Notes under the pieces: model-generated
Databases searched by the model: none
What the model was told of the DNA's origin: nothing
Seen by the model: only the letters and a program-made list of their open reading frames with translations
Assembly: GCA_901420285.1 (NCBI GenBank)
Contig: CABDVE010000001.1
Coordinates: forward strand, 1,798,001 to 1,862,000
DNA from: Stutzerimonas stutzeri
GTDB lineage: Bacteria > Pseudomonadota > Gammaproteobacteria > Enterobacterales > Pasteurellaceae
Direction of reading: 5' to 3'
Length of the DNA: 64,000 nt
Program-made: the position numbers and the translations under genes
Shown here: positions 1 to 13,184 of the stretch, in pieces
How positions within the stretch are numbered: position 1 is the first letter of the stretch
Layout of the letters: each line of letters starts with the position of its first letter

Positions 1-626
1 ATAAATTGCGGGTCGCTTGCGGCAAAATTGCGTAATGTTTCGACCGCATTTTTATTCGCGGCAGTCAAAAAAATCGGTGCTTTGAGTCGATCGGCCAGAA
101 TACCTAACAGCGCGGATTTACCGCGTCCTCGTTTGGCTGTGAGAAAATACAGATCGTGCTTTTTTTGCAAAATCTGTTCGATAATTTTTTGCTGGGCCGC
201 CGTCGCGTGCCGGCTTACATTTTCCGAATAATTGGATTGCCGAAATAGCACCGCATTGAACGCCGTCAACACGGGGAAGCCGTAGCGCGTCACGCATTGT
301 TTGAAATGGCGAATAAAATTTGGTGTGGCAATAGCCTGTTGCTTGCCGCTCCAACGCAGGCTATCTTGATCCGGCCGGCACGCTAAATTCGCCCAATCCG
401 CTAACAACAAGCAAAGCGTGCCGCCCCTTTTTAATGTACCGGCAGCAATGGCGAGCGCTTCTAAATGAATGCCTTGGCGCGCATCAAACAAAATGTGCGC
501 AAATTCTTGCCCAAGCAAATTTACCGTTTTCGCAAAAGGCACGCCCGATTCCCCGACAACCAATACGTCAGGCGGCAAATTTTCGGGTAAATTCTGAGCA
601 ATAAGCAACTGGCATTGGCGTGACAT
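1..626 (-). CDS. tmcA: tRNA(Met) cytidine acetyltransferase TmcA, N-terminal part (runs off window)
   Basis: Reading the minus strand from the ATG at 626 gives an open frame of 208 residues that runs off the left edge. The N-terminal part looks like the DUF1726-type domain of TmcA, and residues about 163-174 hold a P-loop (AKRGRGKSALLG) typical of the family's RNA helicase-like module. The family acetylates N4 of the wobble cytidine of elongator tRNA-Met using acetyl-CoA and ATP. The GNAT acetyltransferase domain would lie beyond the window. The gene carries one exact copy of the dispersed 12-mer (247-258), read here as Phe-Asn-Ala-Val-Leu-Phe. The upstream 291 bp to arcB hold no gene or clear promoter that I can see. 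Confidence 0.85.
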   Translation of the reverse strand, partial: MSRQCQLLIAQNLPENLPPDVLVVGESGVPFAKTVNLLGQEFAHILFDARQGIHLEALAIAAGTLKRGGTLCLLLADWANLACRPDQDSLRWSGKQQAIATPNFIRHFKQCVTRYGFPVLTAFNAVLFRQSNYSENVSRHATAAQQKIIEQILQKKHDLYFLTAKRGRGKSALLGILADRLKAPIFLTAANKNAVETLRNFAASDPQF

Positions 627-917
627 AAGAATCCTCAACAAATTCTTCTCATTTTAGCGGAAATTTAGCTAGCAAAAAACGGCGAAATGAAAGGACTCCA
701 CGACGTAACATTTGTTTCGTTCAAAGAAGGCGGTCAACCTAATGGTAATTATTTTTGGTTTATTTGACTTGAGTATTTTGGGCTAGTGGATGGGTATTCT
801 TTGCGTAATACTTTCATGGATTAGATAATAAAAAACACATCAAGCCCTTATTTTTAGATAAAAAGTAAAAGACACTTAAGAAATAACTACTTTTCCGCTC
901 TAAAATGTGGCTATGTT

Positions 918-2756
918 CTAGACGTTTAAATAATCTTCTAATTCCTTCACATTGTCTTGCCAACTTTCATCCAATTTATTAAGCCATAATTCGATGCTCC
1001 AACGCCAATCTTCTGCTTCATTATGCTGCATTTTCTCCGCCCAGTCTTGAACGGTTAACAGGCCCACAGATGCCGCCGCGCCTTTAATTTTATGGGCGAG
1101 ATCGGCCACTTGTTCGGCTAAATAATGATTTTGTCGATAAGCGTTAAAAGTCTGATGCAATTCACTTAAATAATCTGGCATCATTTGTTTGAATAATGCC
1201 AAATTCTGCGCCATTTGTGTTTTACCTAATAAGCCGATAAGTTCCGTGTTTAGGGTTTGATGCTCACTTTTATCCGTAAATGCCGTTTGCACAGAAGAAG
1301 GTTCCATTTCCTCGGCAAAAAAACGATATAAACAATGCCGCAGTTCTCCTAAGGCAAGTGGCTTGCGCAGCACCGCATCCAGCCCTTTGGCCAGATATTC
1401 TTGCTCGGTTTGCATCACATTTGCGGTAAAAGCTACAAGTGGCGGAAGAAAATCATAAATGCCGTCCTCATATTTCTGACGGAAATGTTCGGCAATATCA
1501 AAACCCGACATATCGGGTAACTTAATATCTAATAAAACAATGTCGTAAGTATTACGCTCAAATAAATGAATTGCTTCCCGCCCATTCATCGCCACGTCCA
1601 CATGATGCCCTAATTTCTCCAGTGCACTTTTTGCCACGATAACATTGAGTTCGATATCTTCCACAAGCAACACCGACAAATGCAATGACGACTGTAACAG
1701 CGAATTATCCCTTATTGGTTCGCTTTTTTTGGCACGAATGGTTAAATCAAAAGTGGAGCCACTACCAAGGCGACTTTTCACATGCAAATCGCCGCCCATT
1801 AAACGTGCCAAATTTTTTGAGATAGCAAGACCAATCCCGCTACCGGAAGAGCGATTTGCGTTTTCCTTAACTTGATAATACATTTTAAAAATATTATCTA
1901 ACTCACATGGCGCAATACCGCTTCCCGTATCGATTACGCTAAATTGATAAACGTCGTTTTCCGGAGCGCTAACCTGCAAAGTAATTTTGCCTTTTTCAGT
2001 AAACTTCGCCGCATTACTAATCAAATTCCACAAAATTTGACTTAATCTTGCACGATCCAAATAAAGCGAATCCGGTAATTCTGAAGTAATTTCCAAAGAA
2101 AACTGAAGATTTTTAGGCTCGCTCATCAGTATGGCAAAATTCTGAATATCATTTAATAACGAATTCAAATCCGTCGGCTGGAAATTAAGTTCTAACCGTT
2201 GAGTATCAAATTTATCCAAATCAATAATATCGCTAAAAATATATCCCAAACTAACCGCGCTAATATTGATGGTTTTAAGGTAATTACGCTGCTGTGCCGA
2301 AAGTTGATCATCTAATAAAATACGACTCAACCCGATAATTCCGTTAAGCGGTGTGCGCAGCTCGTGGCTTATGGTTGCAAGTAAAGTACCTTTATCCCGG
2401 TTACTTTTTTCTAAATTATTAAGCGCAATAGAAAGTTTCTGCTCTGCTTGAATTCTCTCCGAAATTTCATTTTGCAAACGAGAAACCGTTTTAGAAAGGT
2501 CAAGGCGAGATCGCTCTAATTGTTCGACTAAAAGCGTGAAAAAATAAATGACAAAAGGCGCGGTAAAAAGACCAAAAATAATAGAGCGAACCACATCCCG
2601 CCAATCAATTTGATTGGTAATAAAAAAGCTTAATAAAATTTGTGCACTTAATGCTAAGACCGCCAAAATAACCAGGCCGAGTAAAGAGAATCGAACGCGA
2701 CCGAGCCGAATTACCCAATCTACATAGCGACGTGCAAAATATTTTAAGTTTTTCAT
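918..2756 (-). CDS. arcB: Aerobic respiration control sensor kinase ArcB, short form
   Basis: A tripartite hybrid histidine kinase of 612 aa. Two membrane segments (about residues 22-47 and 56-78) flank a very short periplasmic loop. A coiled linker follows (80-120), then the H-box with His131 (ISHELRTPLNG), and the ATPase domain with N-box, GTGSGI and GSGIGL motifs (to about 340). A receiver domain carries Asp410 (LLDIKLPDMSG), and a C-terminal HPt domain carries His555 (AHKIKGAAAS). The family senses the redox state of the quinone pool and phosphorylates ArcA. E. coli ArcB is 778 aa and has a PAS domain between linker and kinase. That region is absent here, as in the H. influenzae protein. 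A GAT variant of the 12-mer lies at about 1369. Neighbours give no operon evidence. Confidence 0.95.
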   Translation of the reverse strand: MKNLKYFARRYVDWVIRLGRVRFSLLGLVILAVLALSAQILLSFFITNQIDWRDVVRSIIFGLFTAPFVIYFFTLLVEQLERSRLDLSKTVSRLQNEISERIQAEQKLSIALNNLEKSNRDKGTLLATISHELRTPLNGIIGLSRILLDDQLSAQQRNYLKTINISAVSLGYIFSDIIDLDKFDTQRLELNFQPTDLNSLLNDIQNFAILMSEPKNLQFSLEITSELPDSLYLDRARLSQILWNLISNAAKFTEKGKITLQVSAPENDVYQFSVIDTGSGIAPCELDNIFKMYYQVKENANRSSGSGIGLAISKNLARLMGGDLHVKSRLGSGSTFDLTIRAKKSEPIRDNSLLQSSLHLSVLLVEDIELNVIVAKSALEKLGHHVDVAMNGREAIHLFERNTYDIVLLDIKLPDMSGFDIAEHFRQKYEDGIYDFLPPLVAFTANVMQTEQEYLAKGLDAVLRKPLALGELRHCLYRFFAEEMEPSSVQTAFTDKSEHQTLNTELIGLLGKTQMAQNLALFKQMMPDYLSELHQTFNAYRQNHYLAEQVADLAHKIKGAAASVGLLTVQDWAEKMQHNEAEDWRWSIELWLNKLDESWQDNVKELEDYLNV

Positions 2757-2860
2757 AGAGATAAAATGAAATAAAGGAGTTGAGTTATTCTAACATTTTC
2801 ACAGTAATGATGGGGGGTAACTTCTATATTAGGTAAACTACGGGATTGAACATCGGCTTG

Positions 2861-2872
2861 AGCACCGCATTG
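2861..2872 (-). repeat. 12-mer CAATGCGGTGCT, copy downstream of rrn operon 1
   Basis: Exact intergenic copy (on the plus strand it reads as the reverse complement), about 40 bp beyond the rRNA terminator. The equivalent position behind rrn operon 2 carries the same motif (37381-37392), so it is part of the duplicated flank. Confidence 0.85.
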
Positions 2873-2910
2873 GGGCTGTTTGTCTTTCTCCCCTTTTGCG
2901 ATTTTTCCCC

Positions 2911-2942
2911 AATAAAAAACCCCGGCCTTCTGACCGGGGTTC
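2911..2942 (-). terminator. Rho-independent terminator of rrn operon 1
   Basis: On the minus strand a GC-rich stem (AACCCCGG / CCGGGGTT, loop about 6-8 nt) is followed by a T-run. It starts about 12 bp beyond the 5S gene. The second operon has the same hairpin with one loop change. Confidence 0.9.
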
Positions 2943-2953
2943 ATTCCATATCT

Positions 2954-3070
2954 ACCTGGCGGTGCCCTACTCTCACATGGGGAAGCCCCACACTACCATC
3001 GGCATTTCGGCGTTTCACTTCTGAGTTCGGTATGGGGTCAGGTGGGACCACCGCTCTATCGCCGCCAGGA
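2954..3070 (-). rRNA. rrf: 5S ribosomal RNA, operon 1
   Basis: About 117 nt on the minus strand. The complementary ends CCTGGCGGC and GCCGCCAGG-like close helix I, and the conserved internal segment CCGAACTCAGAAGTGAAACG is present. It is the last gene of the operon, followed by the terminator. The ends may be off by one or two bases. Confidence 0.93.
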
Positions 3071-3224
3071 TTATTCGGTTTTAGACCTTAGACTTAGCTT
3101 TACGTCTTGGTCTTTGTCGTCTTTATGCTTTATGCGCACTTTTATTGGCTACAAGCTAAACTTTCGTTTTGTTTTGTTTTTTTCGTTAGCTTCACTGCTC
3201 TCCTAAAAACATTTGAGCGTTGTA

Positions 3225-6121
<2,897 letters not shown>

Positions 6122-6290
6122 TACAACCTCAAATGCTCTTCTTATGATTTGCATTTAATGGCTATCTTTAATTCAACTAACACTCTTAAATTGCTTTTGT
6201 TCAATTCAGAGTTTTTAACAAAACATGTTGTTATTTCGTTTTACTCAGACTTTCTTTCGAAAATCTCTCGTTTTTAGCTTGTTTCCAATT

Positions 6291-6303
6291 TTTTAAAGAA
6301 CAG
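6291..6303 (-). promoter_or_regulatory. boxA-like antitermination element in the 16S-23S spacer, operon 1
   Basis: The minus strand reads CTGTTCTTTAAAA, the spacer boxA that recruits Nus factors ahead of 23S in enterobacteria. It sits about 170 bp upstream of the 23S 5' end, in the AT-rich stretch between tRNA-Ala and 23S. Confidence 0.65.
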
Positions 6304-6396
6304 TTTGATAAAATTTTTTAGTTATTATCGTTAAATAAACTTTTACTATATTTTAAAACTTATATTACATTTTAAAATTTACTTAACGATGATAAC

Positions 6397-6472
6397 TGGT
6401 GGAGATAAGCGGGATCGAACCGCTGACCTCCTGCGTGCAAGGCAGGCGCTCTCCCAGCTGAGCTATATCCCC
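6397..6472 (-). tRNA. tRNA-Ala (anticodon TGC), operon 1
   Basis: 76 nt with encoded CCA. The cloverleaf reads GGGGATATAGCTCAG... with anticodon loop CTTGCAC and T-loop GGTTCGATCC. It lies in the 16S-23S spacer after tRNA-Ile. Confidence 0.97.
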
Positions 6473-6515
6473 ATTTCATCATCACTACCGCTTCCACTTC
6501 ACTCACTCGTCAGAG

Positions 6516-6592
<77 letters not shown>

Positions 6593-6669
6593 AAGGGTAG
6601 TTTCTTCTGCTCATTTGTCTACAATACACCAGACAATCTGTGTGAACACTCGCTGTCGCTCATTTTTGG

Positions 6670-8209
<1,540 letters not shown>

Positions 8210-8379
8210 AAGTTTAATCGCTCAATATTCTGCTTGCTAAAAGTTTTCGCTTCTCACTTATAAATTAAATTAAAAGTAAGTTTTATGAATTTCTAGTTAG
8301 CACCTATTAAGACTTCAAAATTAAAAATAGTTTTAAAATAAGTCAATCAACAAGTGCCCACACAGATTGTCTGATTCGT

Positions 8380-8391
8380 TGTTAAAGAGCA
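8380..8391 (-). promoter_or_regulatory. Leader boxA of rrn operon 1
   Basis: The minus strand reads TGCTCTTTAACA, an exact leader boxA, about 170 nt before the 16S 5' end and directly after the leader hairpin. It is the expected site for the Nus antitermination complex. Confidence 0.8.
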
Positions 8392-8395
8392 AAAA

Positions 8396-8444
8396 ACAAC
8401 GACGCATGTGTAAATTTGACTATTTCACAACCATGCGTCGTTGT
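8396..8444 (-). promoter_or_regulatory. Leader hairpin of rrn operon 1 (13-bp perfect stem)
   Basis: Arms at 8396-8408 and 8432-8444 are perfect reverse complements (ACAACGACGCATG / CATGCGTCGTTGT) around a 23-nt loop. The hairpin begins about 10 nt after the -10 box, so it forms at the very start of the transcript, right before boxA. The second operon has the same hairpin with a compensatory base-pair swap. Confidence 0.8.
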
Positions 8445-8453
8445 GTGCCGCGT

Positions 8454-8481
8454 ATTATAGGAATTTTCGAACCTCACGCAA
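8454..8481 (-). promoter_or_regulatory. rrn operon 1 promoter
   Basis: On the minus strand the -35 is TTGCGT (8476-8481), the spacer is 16 bp and the -10 is a perfect TATAAT (8454-8459). A GC-rich discriminator (ACGCGGC) follows, as expected for a stringently controlled promoter. An A/T-rich tract upstream could act as an UP element. The rest of 8210-8563 is leader and AT-rich spacer with no gene. Confidence 0.8.
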
Positions 8482-8563
8482 GCACTTTTTACAAAAAAAT
8501 TGAAAAAAACTTACTTTTTTCTTAAAACACCAGTAAATCGGTCAAAATTTCACTGAAAAATGC

Positions 8564-9079
8564 TTAATTATTCAACTCATTAATATGATGCGCAAATTGC
8601 TCCACTTTTTTCCAATCCGTATATTCAACCTCTTTGGTCGAATCCGTCTCCCCACCGGTGATTTTCATAATGAATCGAATCATCATCCGATCAAACCATT
8701 TATAGCGTGGATACAACAACGCGCCGGCAAACACTGCTGCTAACGCCGGTTTCCAATCTGTACATTGCAAGAATTTACGGACATACACATTCGTTTCCGG
8801 ATTATCCTTACCTTCTTTACGCGCAGTTAAATTCACGCCGAAAAAAAATGCGCTTTTTTGTTCCAGTTGAATGCGGTGCTGTTTGACAAAGCGATAAAGA
8901 ATTTTATTGAAATGGCCATAACGAATGGAGGCGCCAATAATCACACGGTCAAAGACTTCAATATCATAGTCTTCGCGTAATGTATCGGTCGTTACTTTGC
9001 CGTTTAAATGCGTTGCTAAAAATTCGGAAATTTTTTTCGTCTGGCCGTCATGGCTTGAATACAAAATTAGAGTTTTCAT
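8564..9079 (-). CDS. hemG: Menaquinone-dependent protoporphyrinogen oxidase HemG
   Basis: A 171-aa flavodoxin-fold protein starting [14 protein letters not shown], where the phosphate loop binds FMN. It oxidises protoporphyrinogen IX to protoporphyrin IX with a quinone acceptor at the inner membrane face. The frame is open 29 codons further upstream, but that stretch lies inside trkH. The ATG at 9079 overlaps the trkH stop as TAATG, which suggests translational coupling. The order yigZ-trkH-hemG followed by an rRNA operon is the same as at E. coli rrnA. No terminator is visible before the rRNA promoter. A near copy of the 12-mer lies at 8870. Confidence 0.93.
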   Translation of the reverse strand: MKTLILYSSHDGQTKKISEFLATHLNGKVTTDTLREDYDIEVFDRVIIGASIRYGHFNKILYRFVKQHRIQLEQKSAFFFGVNLTARKEGKDNPETNVYVRKFLQCTDWKPALAAVFAGALLYPRYKWFDRMMIRFIMKITGGETDSTKEVEYTDWKKVEQFAHHINELNN

Positions 9080-10542
9080 TAGGCTTTCCAAAATGCAGGG
9101 GTAAATAAAGCTAAAAGTGTGAAAATTTCTAAACGGCCGCAAACCATCGCGACGGTTAAGATCCATTTTGCGCTATCAGGAATCGTTGTCATATTACTGC
9201 TGACCGAACCTAATGCCGGCCCTAAATTGTTAAGGCTTGCGAGCACCGCATTGAAAGCGTTAAATGGCTCGACACCGCATGCGATCACGCCAAGCAAGCA
9301 AATTAAGAAAACCAGCAAATAAGCGGAGAAGAACGCCCAGATACCGCCAATAACGCGTTCGTCTAATACGTTTTTACCCCATTTAATCGGATAAACCAAA
9401 TTCGGGTGAACGACTCGTTTGAGTTCGCGCTTGCCTTGCAAATAAAGCACTAGCACGCGCGCAACACGCAAACCGCCGCCAACCGAACCGGCGCAACCGC
9501 CCATAAAGGATGCAGTAATTAGCAATACAGGAACAAAGGACGGCCAGTCAGCGAAATCTGAAGTGGTGTAGCCTGTTGTGGTTGAAATGGATACGGCTTG
9601 GAACAACACTTGTTCGAAATCCTGCCAAGAGGAGGCAAAATAACGGTGGCTCCACATTACTAAAGTACAAACCACAACCAAAATCACTTGAATACTTATA
9701 AAGAAGCGAAATTCAGGATCGCGCAAATAAATTTTAAAGAAATTTTCACGCCCAAGTGTTGAAAAAGCCCGGAAGTGCAAGCCGAAGTTGCAGGCAGAAA
9801 TCAGCAAAAACAGCACAGTGATGCCGTTAATCAGCGGACTATTAAAATACCCCATACTGGCGTCGTGAGTAGAAAAACCGCCAATGGACACGGTGGAAAA
9901 ACTGTGTGTCAGCGCATCGAAAGGATCCATGCCTGCCACCCAATACGCCAGCGCGCAAGAAAGAGTGAGGGAAAGATAAATCACCCACAATACTTTCGCC
10001 GTTTCTGCAATACGCGGTCTGATTTTTTGTTCCTTCATCGGGCCGGACATTTCCGCACGATAAAGTTGCATGCCGCCAATGCCTAATAATGGAATAATGG
10101 CAATAGCAAGTACGATAATCCCCATCCCGCCGAGCCATTGTAACAACTGGCGATAAAATAAGATCGCTTTTGGTAAATGATCCAACCCCGTCATCACCGT
10201 TGCGCCTGTGGTGGTTAAGCCGGAAAAGGCTTCAAACACAGCTGATGCAAGCGTTAAATGTGGGGCATCAAATAAAAGCAGCGGCAACGTCGCCAAACCG
10301 CCTAACACGAACCAAAACGCGACCACGATCAAAAAACCGTCACGCGAACGTAATTCTTGTTTGTGATGATGACACAGCCACCATAACAATGCACCTGCCG
10401 CCAAGCTTAAAGAGAAGGCTTGCATAAAAGCTTTTCCCCCGCCATCGTCATAAATTAAAGCGACAAACGCTGGAATCAACATGGTGCCAGAAAAACACAT
10501 CACAAGAATCCCGATAATTCGGATTATGGATAAAATATGCAC
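9079..10542 (-). CDS. trkH: Trk potassium uptake channel protein TrkH
   Basis: A 487-aa polytopic membrane protein of the Trk/Ktr superfamily, built from four M1-P-M2 repeats. The selectivity-filter loops are visible around [26 protein letters not shown] and NLGPALGS. With TrkA (not in the window) it imports K+. The length matches E. coli TrkH (483 aa). It starts 2 nt after the yigZ stop and overlaps hemG by one base, so the three genes form a tight operon. One exact 12-mer (9242-9253) is read as Phe-Asn-Ala-Val-Leu-Ala. Confidence 0.96.
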   Translation of the reverse strand: MHILSIIRIIGILVMCFSGTMLIPAFVALIYDDGGGKAFMQAFSLSLAAGALLWWLCHHHKQELRSRDGFLIVVAFWFVLGGLATLPLLLFDAPHLTLASAVFEAFSGLTTTGATVMTGLDHLPKAILFYRQLLQWLGGMGIIVLAIAIIPLLGIGGMQLYRAEMSGPMKEQKIRPRIAETAKVLWVIYLSLTLSCALAYWVAGMDPFDALTHSFSTVSIGGFSTHDASMGYFNSPLINGITVLFLLISACNFGLHFRAFSTLGRENFFKIYLRDPEFRFFISIQVILVVVCTLVMWSHRYFASSWQDFEQVLFQAVSISTTTGYTTSDFADWPSFVPVLLITASFMGGCAGSVGGGLRVARVLVLYLQGKRELKRVVHPNLVYPIKWGKNVLDERVIGGIWAFFSAYLLVFLICLLGVIACGVEPFNAFNAVLASLNNLGPALGSVSSNMTTIPDSAKWILTVAMVCGRLEIFTLLALFTPAFWKA

Positions 10543-10544
10543 AA

Positions 10545-11165
10545 TTATTCGTCTATTAATAAGGGTTGAATCACCAATTTTCCGGCAGATCTTTCGCTTA
10601 ATTCGGTGGAAAACGGTACGATTATATTTTCGCTAAGACCTAGTATTAAATGAACTCGTAGCTGAAAATCTTGTTCTAATATTTCGATTTGATATTTCTC
10701 ACACAACAACCGCACCAAGTTTAATTGATCGTAATCACAATCCAAACGAAAAGGTGCACGTTCCACTTTGGTTTCGGTTTTCAATAATTTTAGCGCTTGT
10801 TGAACGCCATTACCGTATGCACGAACCAAGCCGCCCGTCCCCAACAGAATCCCACCGTAGTAACGAACCGTTACCGCACTGATTTCGCCGATTTGACTGC
10901 CTTGTAGCGCACTTAACATCGGCTTTCCCGCCGTTCCGGCCGGTTCTCCGTCGTCGGAAAAGCCCAGTTGTTGTGAATCTGTCGGTTTGCCCGCCACCGC
11001 CGCCCAACAATGATGACGTGCGTTCGGATGCGCTTGTTTAATTTGCGCCCAAAAGGCTTTGGCAACATCCAATCCTTCCGTTCGCTGTAAATAAGTAATA
11101 AAGCGGCTTTTTTTAATTTCTTCTTCAAAAACGACCGCAATTTGGGGAACAAGATACTCCGTCAT
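10545..11165 (-). CDS. yigZ: IMPACT-family protein YigZ
   Basis: 206 aa. The N-terminal UPF0029/IMPACT domain has the family signatures [14 protein letters not shown] (about 71-84) and [19 protein letters not shown] (about 101-119). A smaller C-terminal DUF1949-type domain follows. The biochemical role in bacteria is not settled; a link to translation or YcjG-like functions cannot be read from the sequence. First gene of the yigZ-trkH-hemG operon; divergent from tusA across about 115 bp. Confidence 0.93.
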   Translation of the reverse strand: MTEYLVPQIAVVFEEEIKKSRFITYLQRTEGLDVAKAFWAQIKQAHPNARHHCWAAVAGKPTDSQQLGFSDDGEPAGTAGKPMLSALQGSQIGEISAVTVRYYGGILLGTGGLVRAYGNGVQQALKLLKTETKVERAPFRLDCDYDQLNLVRLLCEKYQIEILEQDFQLRVHLILGLSENIIVPFSTELSERSAGKLVIQPLLIDE

Positions 11166-11279
11166 TTCATTTTTCAGGGTGATTTCTATGGCGTTAGTCT
11201 ATCATCGATAATGGGGATTTGTCGAAATTTTGCCGTAAGTGCGATATGATATGCCGTTATTTTTTAAACCCAAAAGAAG

Positions 11280-11519
11280 ATGCCTGAAATTTTGATTACT
11301 CAAACCCTTGATACTTTGGGACTACGCTGCCCCGAACCGATAATGTTGGTACGTAAAAATATTCGCCACTTAAACGATGGTGAGGTATTGCTGATTATCG
11401 CCGATGATCCCGCCACCACACGCGACATTCCGAGTTTCTGTCAATTTATGGAACACACTTTATTGCAAAGTGAAGTGGACACGCCCCCCTTCAAATACTG
11501 GGTGAAGAAGGGCCAATAA
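11280..11519 (+). CDS. tusA: Sulfur carrier protein TusA
   Basis: 79 aa with the family signature LGLRCPEP and the persulfide-carrying Cys17 in a CPxP motif near the N-terminus. TusA takes sulfur from cysteine desulfurase IscS and passes it to the TusBCD relay for 2-thiouridine in the tRNA wobble position. The start ATG at 11280 follows a purine-rich AAAAGAAG. It stands alone, convergent with ilvA (41 bp between stops). Confidence 0.93.
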   Translation: MPEILITQTLDTLGLRCPEPIMLVRKNIRHLNDGEVLLIIADDPATTRDIPSFCQFMEHTLLQSEVDTPPFKYWVKKGQ

Positions 11520-11560
11520 TAAGTCGGCTGAAAAATGTGAATTGTATTTTCGGGGGCGTT

Positions 11561-13102
11561 TTAACATAAGAAATAACGGTAAGACTTACTTTCCGTCACA
11601 TCTTCAAACGCATAATCTAATCTCGCCAAAGTTTGTTCAAACTCGGCTTGTTCCTTATCTTCCAATTGAAAACCAGCGAGAATATTGCCGTAATCCGCCC
11701 CGTGAGCACGGTAATGGAACAGCGAGATATTCCAGCGATTTTGCAAGGTTTCTAAGAATCTTAACAACGCGCCTTTTTGTTCCGGAAATTCAAAGGTGTA
11801 TAAACGCTCGTTGTGATCTGCCACCCGTCCGCCCATTAAATAACGCACATGGGTTTTGGCGATGTCATCATCGGACATATCCTCCACATCAAAGCCATTT
11901 TGTGTCAGTTCGGCGATGATGTCGGTTTTTTCTTGTTCATTTGCGGTACGCACACCGACAAACACGCAAGCGCGTTTATCGTCCGCATAGCGGTAACTGA
12001 ATTCTGTCACCGCACGATTACCCAACACTTGTACGAATTTTAAGAAGCTACCCGGTTGTTCCGGCATAGTAACGGCAAGCAAGGCTTCGCGGTTTTCGCC
12101 GATTTCACAACGTTCGGACACATAACGAAGCGTATGGAAATTCAGATTCGCGCCGGACAAAATCGCTGCCATATTCTTGCCTTCAATGCGGTGCTGTTTT
12201 ACATACTTCTTCAAGCCTGCCAAACCTAACGCGCCGGACGGCTCGGCTATTGCGCGCACGTTCTCAAACAAATCTTTCATGGCCGCGCACACTTCGTCGC
12301 TGTCCACCAACACCATATCGTCAAGATAGCGTTGGCATAAACGGAATGTTTCGTCGCCGATGCGTTTCACCGCCACACCGTCGGCAAATAAGCCCACGTG
12401 CGCCAAATCCGTCGGTTCGCCTTTGTCGAGCGCCGCTTTTAAACACGCAGAATCTTTCGATTCCACGCCGATGACTTTGATTTCCGGCATAAACTGTTTC
12501 AGTAAAATTGCCACGCCTGCAGCCAAGCCACCACCGCCCACTTGTACGAACACATAATCCAAATCCGCTACCTGCTGCAACATTTCCATGGCAAGCGTGC
12601 CTTGTCCGGCAATTACTAACGGATGATCGAAAGGTGGAATAAAGGTCATATTTTTGGATTTAGAAAGTTCCACCGCTTTCGCTTTGGCTTCATCGAAATT
12701 TGCGCCGTGCAATAATGCTTCACCGCCAAAACCGCGCACCGCATCGACTTTAATGCTCGGCGTGTTTTGTGGCATCACGATGAGTGCTTTCAAGCCAAGT
12801 TGTTTAGCCGATAACGCCACGCCTTGCGCATGGTTACCTGCCGATGCGGCAATCACGCCGGCGGCCTTTTGCTCCGGCGAAAGGCTGGAAATCATGGCGT
12901 ATGCGCCACGTAGCTTAAAGCTGTTTACCGGCTGGCGATCTTCACGTTTGATCCAAATGTTGTTGTGTAAGCGTTCGGAAAGTTTGCCCATTTTTTGCAA
13001 TGGCGTGACCTGTGCGGCTTCATAAACGCGTCCGCCAAGTTTCACGATAGCGTTGATGTAGTCGTTTTGGGTGGGTTGTGGGTTGGTGAGTAGAGTTTTC
13101 AT
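11561..13102 (-). CDS. ilvA: Threonine dehydratase, biosynthetic, IlvA
   Basis: 513 aa, the same size as E. coli IlvA. The N-terminal PLP domain has the Schiff-base lysine in NSFKLRGA (Lys63) and the glycine loop SAGNHAQG. Two C-terminal ACT-like regulatory domains (about 330-513) bind isoleucine and valine. It converts threonine to 2-oxobutanoate, committing carbon to isoleucine. It is the last gene of ilvG-M-D-A; 82 bp separate it from ilvD. One exact 12-mer (12184-12195) is read Gln-His-Arg-Ile-Glu. Confidence 0.97.
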   Translation of the reverse strand: MKTLLTNPQPTQNDYINAIVKLGGRVYEAAQVTPLQKMGKLSERLHNNIWIKREDRQPVNSFKLRGAYAMISSLSPEQKAAGVIAASAGNHAQGVALSAKQLGLKALIVMPQNTPSIKVDAVRGFGGEALLHGANFDEAKAKAVELSKSKNMTFIPPFDHPLVIAGQGTLAMEMLQQVADLDYVFVQVGGGGLAAGVAILLKQFMPEIKVIGVESKDSACLKAALDKGEPTDLAHVGLFADGVAVKRIGDETFRLCQRYLDDMVLVDSDEVCAAMKDLFENVRAIAEPSGALGLAGLKKYVKQHRIEGKNMAAILSGANLNFHTLRYVSERCEIGENREALLAVTMPEQPGSFLKFVQVLGNRAVTEFSYRYADDKRACVFVGVRTANEQEKTDIIAELTQNGFDVEDMSDDDIAKTHVRYLMGGRVADHNERLYTFEFPEQKGALLRFLETLQNRWNISLFHYRAHGADYGNILAGFQLEDKEQAEFEQTLARLDYAFEDVTESKSYRYFLC

Positions 13103-13151
13103 GGTGTTATTTATTATAAAGTGCGGTTGATTTTTCCTTCAAATTTTATGC

Positions 13152-13174
13152 TCCCCCTCTTTGCTAAAGAGGGG
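13152..13174. repeat. Palindromic CCCCTCTTTGCTAAAGAGGGG-type element, copy in ilvD-ilvA spacer
   Basis: An almost perfect palindrome (CCCTCTTT / AAAGAGGG) in the short ilvD-ilvA gap. Two more copies lie in the ilvM-ilvD gap. It could fold as a hairpin in the mRNA between the genes. An exact uptake signal AAGTGCGGT sits beside it at about 13119-13127. Confidence 0.8.
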
Positions 13175-13184
13175 AATGGTTTCA

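Noticed and set aside
9080-9166. Upstream extension of hemG
   Set aside because: The extra 29 codons overlap trkH, and the flavodoxin-type start MKTLILYSS with TAATG coupling is the natural beginning.
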